38,554 nt of DNA. Origin: Acidobacteriota bacterium. GTDB lineage: Bacteria > Acidobacteriota > Terriglobia > Terriglobales > Acidobacteriaceae. Under the pieces are notes generated by a model. The model did no database searches and was not told where the DNA came from. It saw only the letters and a list, made by a program, of their open reading frames with translations. The translations under genes were made by a program, and so were the position numbers. This document shows positions 25,056-32,464 of this stretch, piece after piece. The stretch covers positions 1-38,554 of the forward strand of contig QIAU01000169.1 of the NCBI GenBank assembly GCA_003225055.1, read 5' to 3'. The first letter of the stretch is position 1; every line of letters starts with the position of its first letter.

Positions 25056-27623
25056 ATGCCAGATACCGCCAAGCGGCCGGATCGAGCCGAAATCGCTAAG
25101 CGCGTCGAGCGCGCGGAGAAGTATCTGCAAAAGGGCAAGACCCCCGATGCCTTGGCGGAGTTTCTCGCTATCCTAAACGAGGACCCGGAAAACGACAGTG
25201 TGCGGCAGATGGCGGCTGACCTCTGCCTCTCTCTCAACCGCACTTCGGAAGCCGTAAAACTGCTTGGCCAACTCTACGATCGCCAGTTGGCGAGCAGCGA
25301 CGCCAGTCGAGCCACCCTCACTTACAAGCGGCTATCCCGGCTGGTGAATCCCACCTGGGAACAGAAAATGCGCTTTGCGCAGCTGGTGGAGCAATCCAAC
25401 AAGAAGCTGGCGCTGGAAACCTATGAGGCCGCCTTAGGCGAAGTGACGAAACTGGGGCGGAAGCAGGAGTCGCTCAGCATCGTCAAGCGTGTCGTCGAAC
25501 TCGACCCCAGCCAGGCCAACCTGCTGCGATTGGGTGAATTGTGCTCCCAGATGGCCGACCACAAGGGCGCGGCTTCGGCGTTCGCACGCATCGCGCAAAT
25601 CCAAGAGGCCGAAGGCAAGAATGCCGGGCCCTGGCATGAGCGTGCGTACACGGAAGACGCTTCGGACCCTGCGATTGTGCTGTCCTACGGTAAGAACTTG
25701 TTGAATGATGGCCAGGTGGGCGCGGCCATTTTCGTCCTTGAACCGCAAATATTGGCCGGGAACGCTCTCGAGGGCCTCCGTGAGGCTTACGGGCGTGCCT
25801 TGCTGGCTGCCAACCGTCTCGTCGATGCCGAGCCCATCATCTGGCCAATTTTCGAGCAACACCCAGTCCGAATTCAGCAAGTCCTGGAGCTGATCGGGTC
25901 CATGATTGATTCGGAACTGGACAAAGAAGCTGTCGCTCTGGCTCGCAAGCTTGAACAATTTCAGCGGCGGCGCGGAGAACGCAAAAGCTTCATCAACCAG
26001 ATGCAGGAGCTTTCCGCCAAGCACCGGGCATGCCCCGAGGTGCTGGAATTCCTGAGTGAACTATTCAACTCTTCCAACAAGGAGAGCGACTACGCCCTGA
26101 CGCTGCTGAAATTGTTTGATCTCTACTGCAACACGGGCAATTACCAGAAAGCCGGGGAGTGTCTGGACCGGGCGGCCGAAGTCGATCCTTATGAACCGGG
26201 TCATCAGAAGCGGCTTGAGATGCTGCGCGGCCGAATTGACGAAAACCGTTTTCAGGTCATTGCTTCCCGCTTCACCAGTGCCACGAAGACGGAGCAGCAG
26301 CGCAGTCGGTCGGAAGAAGTCACCCTGGGAACCGCCGCGCTGCAGGACCTGATGTTACAGGCCGAGATCCTGGTCCAGTACGGGATGAAAACCAAGGCCA
26401 TCGAGCGGCTGCACCGCATCCAGGAACTGTTCCCACACGAAGAAGACAGGAACGAAGACCTGCAAAGGCTCTATATTGCGGCGGAAATGACTCCGAAGTA
26501 CGGGGCCACCCCCGCTTTGCCTGCCAGTGTTCCATCTAAGACACCCGCTGCTGCGTTGCCCGCCGCCTCCATTGCACCTGCCGCCGATGCCGGAGACGTG
26601 AGCAGTCTGACCAAGGTTGCCGAGATCACTCGCAAACTCTATAAGCAAAGCGCCGCCAACAACGTGCTGACCACCGCAGTCAATGAGATCGGCGCGCACT
26701 GGAAGACGACAAGATGCGTCGCGGCCATGCGCAAGCCCGGATTGCCGCTCACAGCGGTGCAGGAATACTGCGCCGACGGCGTCAAAGCCACCGAGGCCGG
26801 ATCCCTGTCCAAGTTAGTAGCGTTGCTGCACGACCTGGTGATCAATCGCGGAACCATTACCATTTCCGACTCTGTCTCCGCAGCCGAATTGCAGCCCATC
26901 CGTCCGATCATCGCCGAGTTGGCGGTAACGTCTCTATTGGCAGTACCGCTCAGCGATGGTCAAGATCACGTGGGAGTGCTGCTGCTCATGCAAGGCACGC
27001 CCCGGGGCTGGCATTCCAGCGACCTGGTCGTCCTAAAAACGATTGCCGAGCAGATCACCATCGCGCTCAACAATGCCGGCTTGCGCCGCCTAGTGAAGAA
27101 TCTCTCCGTTACGGATGAAAGTTCCGGGTTGTTGAACCGCGCTTCGTACCTTGACTTGCTCCAGGCGGAGGTCCGCCGGGGAATGCAGCAGGCGACTCCG
27201 CTCACCGTAATGCTGATGAAATTCGGCAAGCACCTGGCAAAAGAATCCCGCGACAAGGCCGCGAATGGCATCATGCAAGAGATTGGCAAAGTGATTGCCG
27301 CAAACATCCGTCAAAACGACCTAGCCTTCCGGTATGACGGCATTACGGTCGCGATTGTCTTGGGCGAAACGGGGGAGAAGGAGTCGATGTTGGCGGTTGA
27401 GAAGCTCCGCAGACTCCTCGGCGCAGTGCACGCCACAGGCAAGGACCAGCCGGGCAGCTTCGCTGCCGGACTGGCGCAGGCTGTGATGAAACAACAGTAC
27501 GATCCGGTCGATATTGTCACCGAACTTATCAATCGAGTGGAGCAGGCGCTGGAAGGCGCTGTCACTGGGCCGAATAAAGTCGTTGCCCTGCCTCCCGCGA
27601 ACGCCGCCGCCGCAGTGGCATAA
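25056..27623 (+). CDS. TPR-GAF-degenerate GGDEF protein
   Basis: An 855-residue soluble protein. Residues about 8-470 are tetratricopeptide-like helical repeats (for example AEKYLQKGKTPDALAEFLAILNEDPEN, YQKAGECLDRAAEVDPYEPG). A linker rich in Ala and Pro follows at about 485-515, a GAF-like domain spans about 515-680 (TSLLAVPLSDGQDHVGVLLLM, LKTIAEQITIALNNA), and a C-terminal domain with the GGDEF fold spans about 685-835 (VTDESSGLLNRASY). The active-site GGDEF motif is replaced by YDGIT at about 759, so diguanylate cyclase activity is not expected. It may bind ligand or act as a scaffold. No good ribosome-binding site precedes ATG 25056. Confidence 0.82.
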   Translation: MPDTAKRPDRAEIAKRVERAEKYLQKGKTPDALAEFLAILNEDPENDSVRQMAADLCLSLNRTSEAVKLLGQLYDRQLASSDASRATLTYKRLSRLVNPTWEQKMRFAQLVEQSNKKLALETYEAALGEVTKLGRKQESLSIVKRVVELDPSQANLLRLGELCSQMADHKGAASAFARIAQIQEAEGKNAGPWHERAYTEDASDPAIVLSYGKNLLNDGQVGAAIFVLEPQILAGNALEGLREAYGRALLAANRLVDAEPIIWPIFEQHPVRIQQVLELIGSMIDSELDKEAVALARKLEQFQRRRGERKSFINQMQELSAKHRACPEVLEFLSELFNSSNKESDYALTLLKLFDLYCNTGNYQKAGECLDRAAEVDPYEPGHQKRLEMLRGRIDENRFQVIASRFTSATKTEQQRSRSEEVTLGTAALQDLMLQAEILVQYGMKTKAIERLHRIQELFPHEEDRNEDLQRLYIAAEMTPKYGATPALPASVPSKTPAAALPAASIAPAADAGDVSSLTKVAEITRKLYKQSAANNVLTTAVNEIGAHWKTTRCVAAMRKPGLPLTAVQEYCADGVKATEAGSLSKLVALLHDLVINRGTITISDSVSAAELQPIRPIIAELAVTSLLAVPLSDGQDHVGVLLLMQGTPRGWHSSDLVVLKTIAEQITIALNNAGLRRLVKNLSVTDESSGLLNRASYLDLLQAEVRRGMQQATPLTVMLMKFGKHLAKESRDKAANGIMQEIGKVIAANIRQNDLAFRYDGITVAIVLGETGEKESMLAVEKLRRLLGAVHATGKDQPGSFAAGLAQAVMKQQYDPVDIVTELINRVEQALEGAVTGPNKVVALPPANAAAAVA

Positions 27624-27677
27624 AAAATTGGCTTGTTGATTTAAGAACCGGGCAATCGGTTTGCCATGCCCGCGATC

Positions 27678-27710
27678 TAAAATCCGAAATCAGCAATTAA
27701 GAAAATTAAG
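27678..27710. repeat. AATCAGCAATTAAGAA-type microrepeat
   Basis: TAAAATCCGAAATCAGCAATTAAGAAAATTAAGAAA resembles the AATCAGAA repeat at 20811-20852, again just after a gene end. Confidence 0.4.
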
Positions 27711-27798
27711 AAACCCCTTCCTTGCTGCCCTATTTCCCCACTGCTAAACTGGCGGGTTTGGCTTTCCTGTTCATAAATTTCTGTACGCCAGGATTCCT

Positions 27799-28998
27799 AT
27801 GTTGAAACCAGGTGATATTGCCATTGTCAGTGGGTCGCGGACGCCCATGGGGCGTTACGGGGGTAAGCTGCGCGATTTTACTGCCCAGGAACTGGGTGCG
27901 CTCGCAGGCAAGTGCGCCATCGAGCGGGCCGGACTCGATCCCAAGGAGTTTGATCACGCCGTGTTCGGCAATGCGCAACAGACTTCGGGCGATGCACTCT
28001 ACGGTGCGCGGCATGTTGCGCTGCGCGCAGGATTGCCTATTGAAACTCCAGGGTTGACAGTGAACCGTCTGTGCGGTTCCGGAATGCAGGCTATCGTCAG
28101 CGCGGCACAGATGATTCAGGTAGGCGAGGCCAACGTCGTGCTGGCGGGGGGCATGGAATCGATGTCTCAGGCGCCGCACGTGATTCGAGGTGCTCGCTGG
28201 GGATTCGGCCTGGGCGAAGGCAAGCTGGAAGATTCGTTGATGGTGGCGCTGCTCGATACCTACTGTGGGCTCTACATGGCCAACACAGCCGAGCTCTATG
28301 GCGAGGAGCAGGGCATCACCCGCCAGATGCAGGACGAATTTGCACTGCGCTCGCAACGCTGTGCGGAAGACGCCTATCAGGCAGGGAGGCTCCAGGAGGA
28401 ACTGGTTGCCGTGCAACTTAGGAACCATCGTGGTGAGCCCACGGGTGACGTGTTCAGCGAGGATGACCATCGCCGGCCGCAGACAACTATGGAAGGGCTC
28501 GCCAAGCTGAAGCCGGCGTTCGGCAAAAATGGCACCGTCACGGCCGGGAACGCCAGCGGGATTGTGGATGGCGGGGCGGCGGTGGTGGTCATGTCGCTGG
28601 AAAACGCACAAAAGCGCAACCTGAAGCCGCTGGGGCGGATTGTGAGTTGGGGAATTGCCGGCGTCGAGCCCAAAGTCATGGGACGCGGGCCGGTGCCCGC
28701 AACCAAGATCGCGCTGCAGAAAGCCGGGCTAACGCTCGATTACATCGATCTCATTGAAGTGAACGAAGCCTTCGCGGCGCAGTATCTGGCTGTCGAGAAA
28801 GAACTCGGGCTGGATCGAGAGAAGGTCAACGTGAATGGCGGTGCCATCGCGCTGGGTCATCCCTTAGGAGCAACAGGAACGCGGCTGGTTATAACGCTGC
28901 TGTACGAGCTGCGGCGCCGCAAGAAGAAGTATGGCTTGGCAGCGGCGTGTATCGGCGGCGGCCAGGGCATCGCGATGATAGTAGAAAGTCTGAATTAA
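27799..28998 (+). CDS. Acetyl-CoA C-acetyltransferase (thiolase)
   Basis: A class II thiolase of 399 residues that condenses two acetyl-CoA or cleaves acetoacetyl-CoA. The acyl-accepting nucleophile is Cys92 (NRLCGSGMQ). The base pair is His354 (GHPLGATG) and Cys384 (CIGGGQG), and NEAFAAQ supplies the oxyanion region. All are intact. The next gene is 67 nt downstream, and thiolase, dehydrogenase and crotonase together span acetyl-CoA to crotonyl-CoA, either in beta-oxidation or in the synthetic direction for butyrate or polyhydroxybutyrate precursors. ATG 27799 lacks a strong Shine-Dalgarno. Confidence 0.93.
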   Translation: MLKPGDIAIVSGSRTPMGRYGGKLRDFTAQELGALAGKCAIERAGLDPKEFDHAVFGNAQQTSGDALYGARHVALRAGLPIETPGLTVNRLCGSGMQAIVSAAQMIQVGEANVVLAGGMESMSQAPHVIRGARWGFGLGEGKLEDSLMVALLDTYCGLYMANTAELYGEEQGITRQMQDEFALRSQRCAEDAYQAGRLQEELVAVQLRNHRGEPTGDVFSEDDHRRPQTTMEGLAKLKPAFGKNGTVTAGNASGIVDGGAAVVVMSLENAQKRNLKPLGRIVSWGIAGVEPKVMGRGPVPATKIALQKAGLTLDYIDLIEVNEAFAAQYLAVEKELGLDREKVNVNGGAIALGHPLGATGTRLVITLLYELRRRKKKYGLAAACIGGGQGIAMIVESLN

Positions 28999-29065
28999 TT
29001 CGGCTGCGAATGAAACAACCCGTGGAATCCGTGCCCAGCGCTGGCCGCCTTCTTAAGGAGCACTC

Positions 29066-29944
29066 ATGACAATTCATAAGGTTGGAGTTCTGGGCTGCGG
29101 TCTTATGGGCTCCGGCATAGCCCAGGTGAGCGCGACGGCCGGATTTAAGGTCACGGTGGTGGAGGTCGAACAGAAGTTCATCGAGAAGGGTTTTGCGGGA
29201 ATAGAGAAGTCGCTGACTAAGTTTGCGGAAAAGGGCACACTCACAGAAAAGCCGGATTCGATTCGCGCACGGCTGAAAGGGACGACCAATAAACAGGAGC
29301 TTGCGGATTGCGACATCATCATCGAAGCCATCGTTGAGAACGTTGAAGAAAAGAAGAAGATGTACGAGTCCATCGACGGGATTGCGAAAAAGGACACGAT
29401 CTTCGCAACCAACACCTCCTCGATTTCCGTCACCGAATTACTTTCTGCCACAAACAGGCCGGACCGCTTTATTGGGCTGCACTTTTTTAATCCCGTGCCG
29501 TTGATGAAGTTGGTCGAGGTGGTTCGTACCATCGCTACTGCGAACGACGTTTACGACACCGCAATCGAGTTTGCAAAAAAGCTGGGGAAAGTTCCCGTTC
29601 GCACCAGTGACCGAACGGGCTTCATTGTGAACCGGCTGCTCGTGCCTTATCTGCTGGATGCGATTCGCGCCTATGAAGAAGGCGTGGGCTCCATACCCGA
29701 CATCGATAACGCCATGAAGCTCGGCTGCGGCTACCCCATGGGTCCGTTCACGCTGCTGGATTTCGTCGGGCTGGATACGACCTACTACATCACTCACGTG
29801 ATGTACGACGAATTTAAGGAGCGGCGCTTTGCTTCGCCGCCGCTGCTCAAGCGCCTGGTGCTGGCAGGGTGGTATGGACGCAAAACCGGCAAAGGATTTT
29901 ACGACTACGCCGATCCGAATAAACCCGTGCCGGCTAACTTCTAA
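29066..29944 (+). CDS. 3-hydroxybutyryl-CoA dehydrogenase
   Basis: An NAD(P)-dependent short 3-hydroxyacyl-CoA dehydrogenase of 292 residues, the length of stand-alone Hbd/PaaH proteins. Landmarks are the dinucleotide motif VLGCGLMGSGIA at the N-terminus, NTSSISVTEL, the catalytic His in GLHFFNPVPLMKLVEVV and the C-terminal domain RTGFIVNRLLVPYLLDAI ending with YGRKTGKGFYDY. It interconverts 3-hydroxybutyryl-CoA and acetoacetyl-CoA. AAGGAG precedes the ATG. It is the middle gene of the thiolase-hbd-crt cluster. Confidence 0.93.
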   Translation: MTIHKVGVLGCGLMGSGIAQVSATAGFKVTVVEVEQKFIEKGFAGIEKSLTKFAEKGTLTEKPDSIRARLKGTTNKQELADCDIIIEAIVENVEEKKKMYESIDGIAKKDTIFATNTSSISVTELLSATNRPDRFIGLHFFNPVPLMKLVEVVRTIATANDVYDTAIEFAKKLGKVPVRTSDRTGFIVNRLLVPYLLDAIRAYEEGVGSIPDIDNAMKLGCGYPMGPFTLLDFVGLDTTYYITHVMYDEFKERRFASPPLLKRLVLAGWYGRKTGKGFYDYADPNKPVPANF

Positions 29945-30050
29945 ATCCACCACCGGCACAGAGACACGGAGGAAAGAAATACGGAGCTCAAGCGGTCAGG
30001 CTCCGTGCCTCAGGTGCTCAGGGGCGGGTGTCAGGTCAAACCTGTGAGTA
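29945..30050. repeat. Repeat-like spacer (CACGGAGG and CAGGT words)
   Basis: The spacer holds GGCACAGAGACACGGAGGAAAG (a CACGGAGG/CACAGAG family) and then TCAGGCTCC, CTCAGGTGCTCAGG, GTCAGGTCA words repeated imperfectly. It has no coding sense. Confidence 0.4.
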
Positions 30051-30063
30051 AGAGGCGGGAGTC

Positions 30064-30846
30064 ATGAGCTACGAAAATATTCTTTTTGAGAAGAAAAGTG
30101 CCATCGCTTACCTTACGGTTAACCGGCCGAAGGTGCTTAATGCGCTCAACATGGCGACCATGGAGGAACTGCGATCGGCTTTTACCGCCATCAAAGAAGA
30201 TCGCACAGCGCGGGTCGCGATCATTACGGGAGCGGGGGAAAAGGCCTTCATTGCCGGCGCCGATATCGGAGAACTGGCGAAACACGACCCGGTCTCCGCG
30301 AAGGAATACACACATCGTGGACAATCTGTGCTCGACCTGATGGAGAATCTCGGCAAACCGGTGATTGCCTGCATCAATGGCTTTGCCCTGGGCGGTGGAT
30401 GCGAGATCGCGATGGCCTGCACCCTGCGTCTGGCCAGTGAGAACGCCAGGCTCGGCCAGCCCGAGGTGAAGCTGGGCATCATGCCGGGTTACGGCGGGAC
30501 GCAGCGGCTGCCGCGGCTCGTAGGCAAAGGCATCGCCATGCAGTTGGTGCTGTCGGGCGACATGATCAGCGCACAGGAAGCGTATCGGATCGGACTGGTG
30601 AACGAAGTGGTTGCCTTCGCCGAGCTAATCCCTCGCGCCGAAGCTATCGCTCAGAAAATCGTCGCGAATGCGCCGCTCGCGGTGCAGTATGCCATGGAGG
30701 CCGTCAATAAGGGCATGGAGATGACCTTGGCCGAAGGGCTCTATCTGGAGGCGACTTTGTTCGGCGTGTGCTGCTCGACTGAGGACAAGAAAGAAGGAAC
30801 CACGGCGTTCCTGGAAAAACGGCAGGCGCAGTTCCAAGGCAAGTAA
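30064..30846 (+). CDS. Enoyl-CoA hydratase / crotonase
   Basis: A 260-residue crotonase-fold enzyme that hydrates crotonyl-CoA to 3-hydroxybutyryl-CoA. The oxyanion-hole segments are AFIAGADIGEL and LGGGCEIAMAC. The two catalytic Glu are in GGGCE and in LGQPEVKLGIMPGYGGTQRLPRLVG. GGTQR and the C-terminal FLEKRQAQFQGK are typical of short-chain crotonases (Crt). It ends the thiolase-hbd-crt cluster, 119 nt after hbd, with a repeat in the gap. The start ATG 30064 follows GGCGGGAG. Confidence 0.93.
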   Translation: MSYENILFEKKSAIAYLTVNRPKVLNALNMATMEELRSAFTAIKEDRTARVAIITGAGEKAFIAGADIGELAKHDPVSAKEYTHRGQSVLDLMENLGKPVIACINGFALGGGCEIAMACTLRLASENARLGQPEVKLGIMPGYGGTQRLPRLVGKGIAMQLVLSGDMISAQEAYRIGLVNEVVAFAELIPRAEAIAQKIVANAPLAVQYAMEAVNKGMEMTLAEGLYLEATLFGVCCSTEDKKEGTTAFLEKRQAQFQGK

Positions 30847-30853
30847 TAATCTT

Positions 30854-30934
30854 GTCAGCCTGAGCGAAGCGAAGAATCTCGGCATTTTGCGGTAGTGGGG
30901 AAGTAGATAGATCGTTCGCTCCGCTCTAGATGAC
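30854..30934. repeat. REP/BIME-like imperfect palindrome (GTCAG...GAGCGAAGCGAA)
   Basis: GTCAGCCTGAGCGAAGCGAA at 30854-30873 recurs as an imperfect reverse complement (TTCGCTCCGCTCTAGATGAC, 30915-30934), matching 16 of 20 bases, with 41 nt between. GAGCGAAGCGAAGAATCTC is a word I recognise as a dispersed repeat in acidobacterial and some other genomes. It ends about 25 nt before the VOC-RibH start. Confidence 0.6.
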
Positions 30935-30958
30935 CAGTCTGTTTGCAAAAAGCATAAA

Positions 30959-31912
30959 TTGCTTGTGCTCAAGTCCCTTCACATCGGCCGGTACACCAGC
31001 CAACCGGAGCACCTCCGCGAAGTCGTGGAGTTCTTCGAAGCGATCGGTTTTGATCGTGTAAGCGAAGACGGCCAGTCGCGCTCTGCCGTTTTGTCTGCGC
31101 CACTGGGATTGCTCAGTATCAATGCGCTGCCTTCTGGATACCCTCCCGAAGTTGCCGATCGGCTTAGAGATGTCGCCAAGCTGATCGTCATGGAAGTGGA
31201 CAATCCGGATTCGATTTTTGAAATTGCGCAAGGAATGAAGTTGAAAGTACTGGCGGACGCGGCTTCCCCGAAGACAGGCGAACGCAGTTTTTCCTTGGAA
31301 TTGCCGGGCGACATCGTGGTCACGATCCATGGCAGGCCCGGCGAGCAGGCCGCGGCAGTCGAGGGCAAACTGGATGCTGCTGGGAAGCGGTTCGCCATCG
31401 TTGTGTCCCGCTTCAATGCTTTCATCGGCGAGAGGCTTCTGAGTGGTGCGCTTGACGCCCTGCGACGTACGGGAGCCCGCATGAGAGATGTCGAGATTAT
31501 GCGAGTCCCGGGGAGTTTTGAGATTCCCGTTGCAGCGCGCACACTCGCTCAAACTGGAAAGTACGATGCCATCATCTGCCTGGGTTGCCTGTTGCGCGGA
31601 GAGACAGCACATTACGAGGTCATCGCCAACGAGGTAACACGTGGAATCGGCCAATCGGCCCAAGAGACGGGTGTCCCTCATGCCTTTGGCGTTCTTACCT
31701 GCGACACGCTGGAGCAGGCCATCGATCGTGCCGGGTTGAAGAGCGGCAACAAGGGTTTTGAGGCGGCGCTGGCGGCGGTGGAGATGGCGTCGCTGAAAAA
31801 AGCTGTCAGCTCTCAGCCGTCGGCTTTCAGCAAAGGGGGCAGGGGGCAGGTTCCAGGTCGCAGGTCCAAGGTGTCAGACGCCAGAAAAACACCCGCGAAG
31901 AAGCGGCACTAG
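30959..31912 (+). CDS. ribH: VOC-domain / 6,7-dimethyl-8-ribityllumazine synthase fusion
   Basis: RibH joins 5-amino-6-ribitylamino-uracil with 3,4-dihydroxybutanone phosphate, the penultimate riboflavin step. Residues about 134-283 are a full Rib[37 protein letters not shown] with catalytic His218, FGVLTCDT and GNKGFEAA. Residues about 5-127 form a separate VOC/glyoxalase-like domain ([37 protein letters not shown]). There is no ATG between the domains in frame, and RibH has no own start, so a real fusion is likely. The start is TTG 30959 or GTG 30965, both without a clear ribosome-binding site. The frame is open back to 30911. The tail after 283 is read from repeat sequence. nusB follows, the common ribH-nusB order. 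Confidence 0.85.
   Translation: MLVLKSLHIGRYTSQPEHLREVVEFFEAIGFDRVSEDGQSRSAVLSAPLGLLSINALPSGYPPEVADRLRDVAKLIVMEVDNPDSIFEIAQGMKLKVLADAASPKTGERSFSLELPGDIVVTIHGRPGEQAAAVEGKLDAAGKRFAIVVSRFNAFIGERLLSGALDALRRTGARMRDVEIMRVPGSFEIPVAARTLAQTGKYDAIICLGCLLRGETAHYEVIANEVTRGIGQSAQETGVPHAFGVLTCDTLEQAIDRAGLKSGNKGFEAALAAVEMASLKKAVSSQPSAFSKGGRGQVPGRRSKVSDARKTPAKKRH
31800..31885. repeat. Microrepeats inside the ribH 3' end
   Basis: AGCTGTCAGCTCTCAGCC...GGCTTTCAGC followed by GGGGGCAGGGGGCAGG and TCCAGGTCGCAGGTCCAAGGT. These are the same low-complexity words as in intergenic gaps of this window, but they lie inside the coding frame and encode the C-terminal tail. Confidence 0.5.
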
Positions 31913-31997
31913 CTTGTCCCCTCGTCACTGTTCCCTCCTGTAAACTGTGCATGCTCGGTGCAAGACCCTGCGACCTGATACCCGCGAACACTCTCCC

Positions 31998-32414
31998 ATG
32001 GGCACGCGACGCAAATCCCGCGAACTGCTGCTGCAGATGCTTTTCCAGGCCGACATGGGCAAGCAGAGCCTGGACGATGTGCGGCGCACGTTTTGGGGCG
32101 AGCGTGGAACTGTTGATGCCGAGTCGCGCGGATTCGCCGATGACTTGTTTCGCGTTGCCACCGACCGCTCAGCCGAGATTGATGGTTTGATCGAACGTCA
32201 CGCAGAGCATTGGAGGATGGACCGCATGGCAGCCGTGGATCGCAATCTGCTGCGCGGGAGCGTGGCAGAGTTTATCGGATACCCGTCGACGCCCAAGCCG
32301 GTCATCATCAACGAAGCTATCGAGATCGCGCGGAAGTTCTCCAGCCCCGAATCAGTCCAGTTTATTAATGGGGTGCTCGACAGCGTGGCCAAGGAACTGG
32401 AGAAGAAAGTTTAG
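31998..32414 (+). CDS. nusB: Transcription antitermination factor NusB
   Basis: A 138-residue all-helical RNA-binding protein that with NusE (S10) binds boxA RNA in rRNA leaders to prevent early termination. The family pattern is clear: RRKSRELLLQMLFQADM at the N-terminus, AEHWRMDRMAAVDRNLLR in the middle and PVIINEAIEIARKFSSPESVQFINGVLDSV at the C-terminus. ATG 31998 gives the standard N-terminus. The frame is open to 31947 but adds no conserved residues. It follows ribH by 85 nt and probably shares its transcript. No strong Shine-Dalgarno is seen. Confidence 0.93.
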   Translation: MGTRRKSRELLLQMLFQADMGKQSLDDVRRTFWGERGTVDAESRGFADDLFRVATDRSAEIDGLIERHAEHWRMDRMAAVDRNLLRGSVAEFIGYPSTPKPVIINEAIEIARKFSSPESVQFINGVLDSVAKELEKKV

Positions 32415-32464
32415 CTGTCGGCCCTCCTCCATCAGCTTGCAAGACTGAGAAACTGGGAATAGTC

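Noticed and set aside
27630-27798. Second TetR operator before the thiolase cluster
   Set aside because: Only a partial AACCGGGCAATCGGTTTG similarity; the palindromic core is not there.
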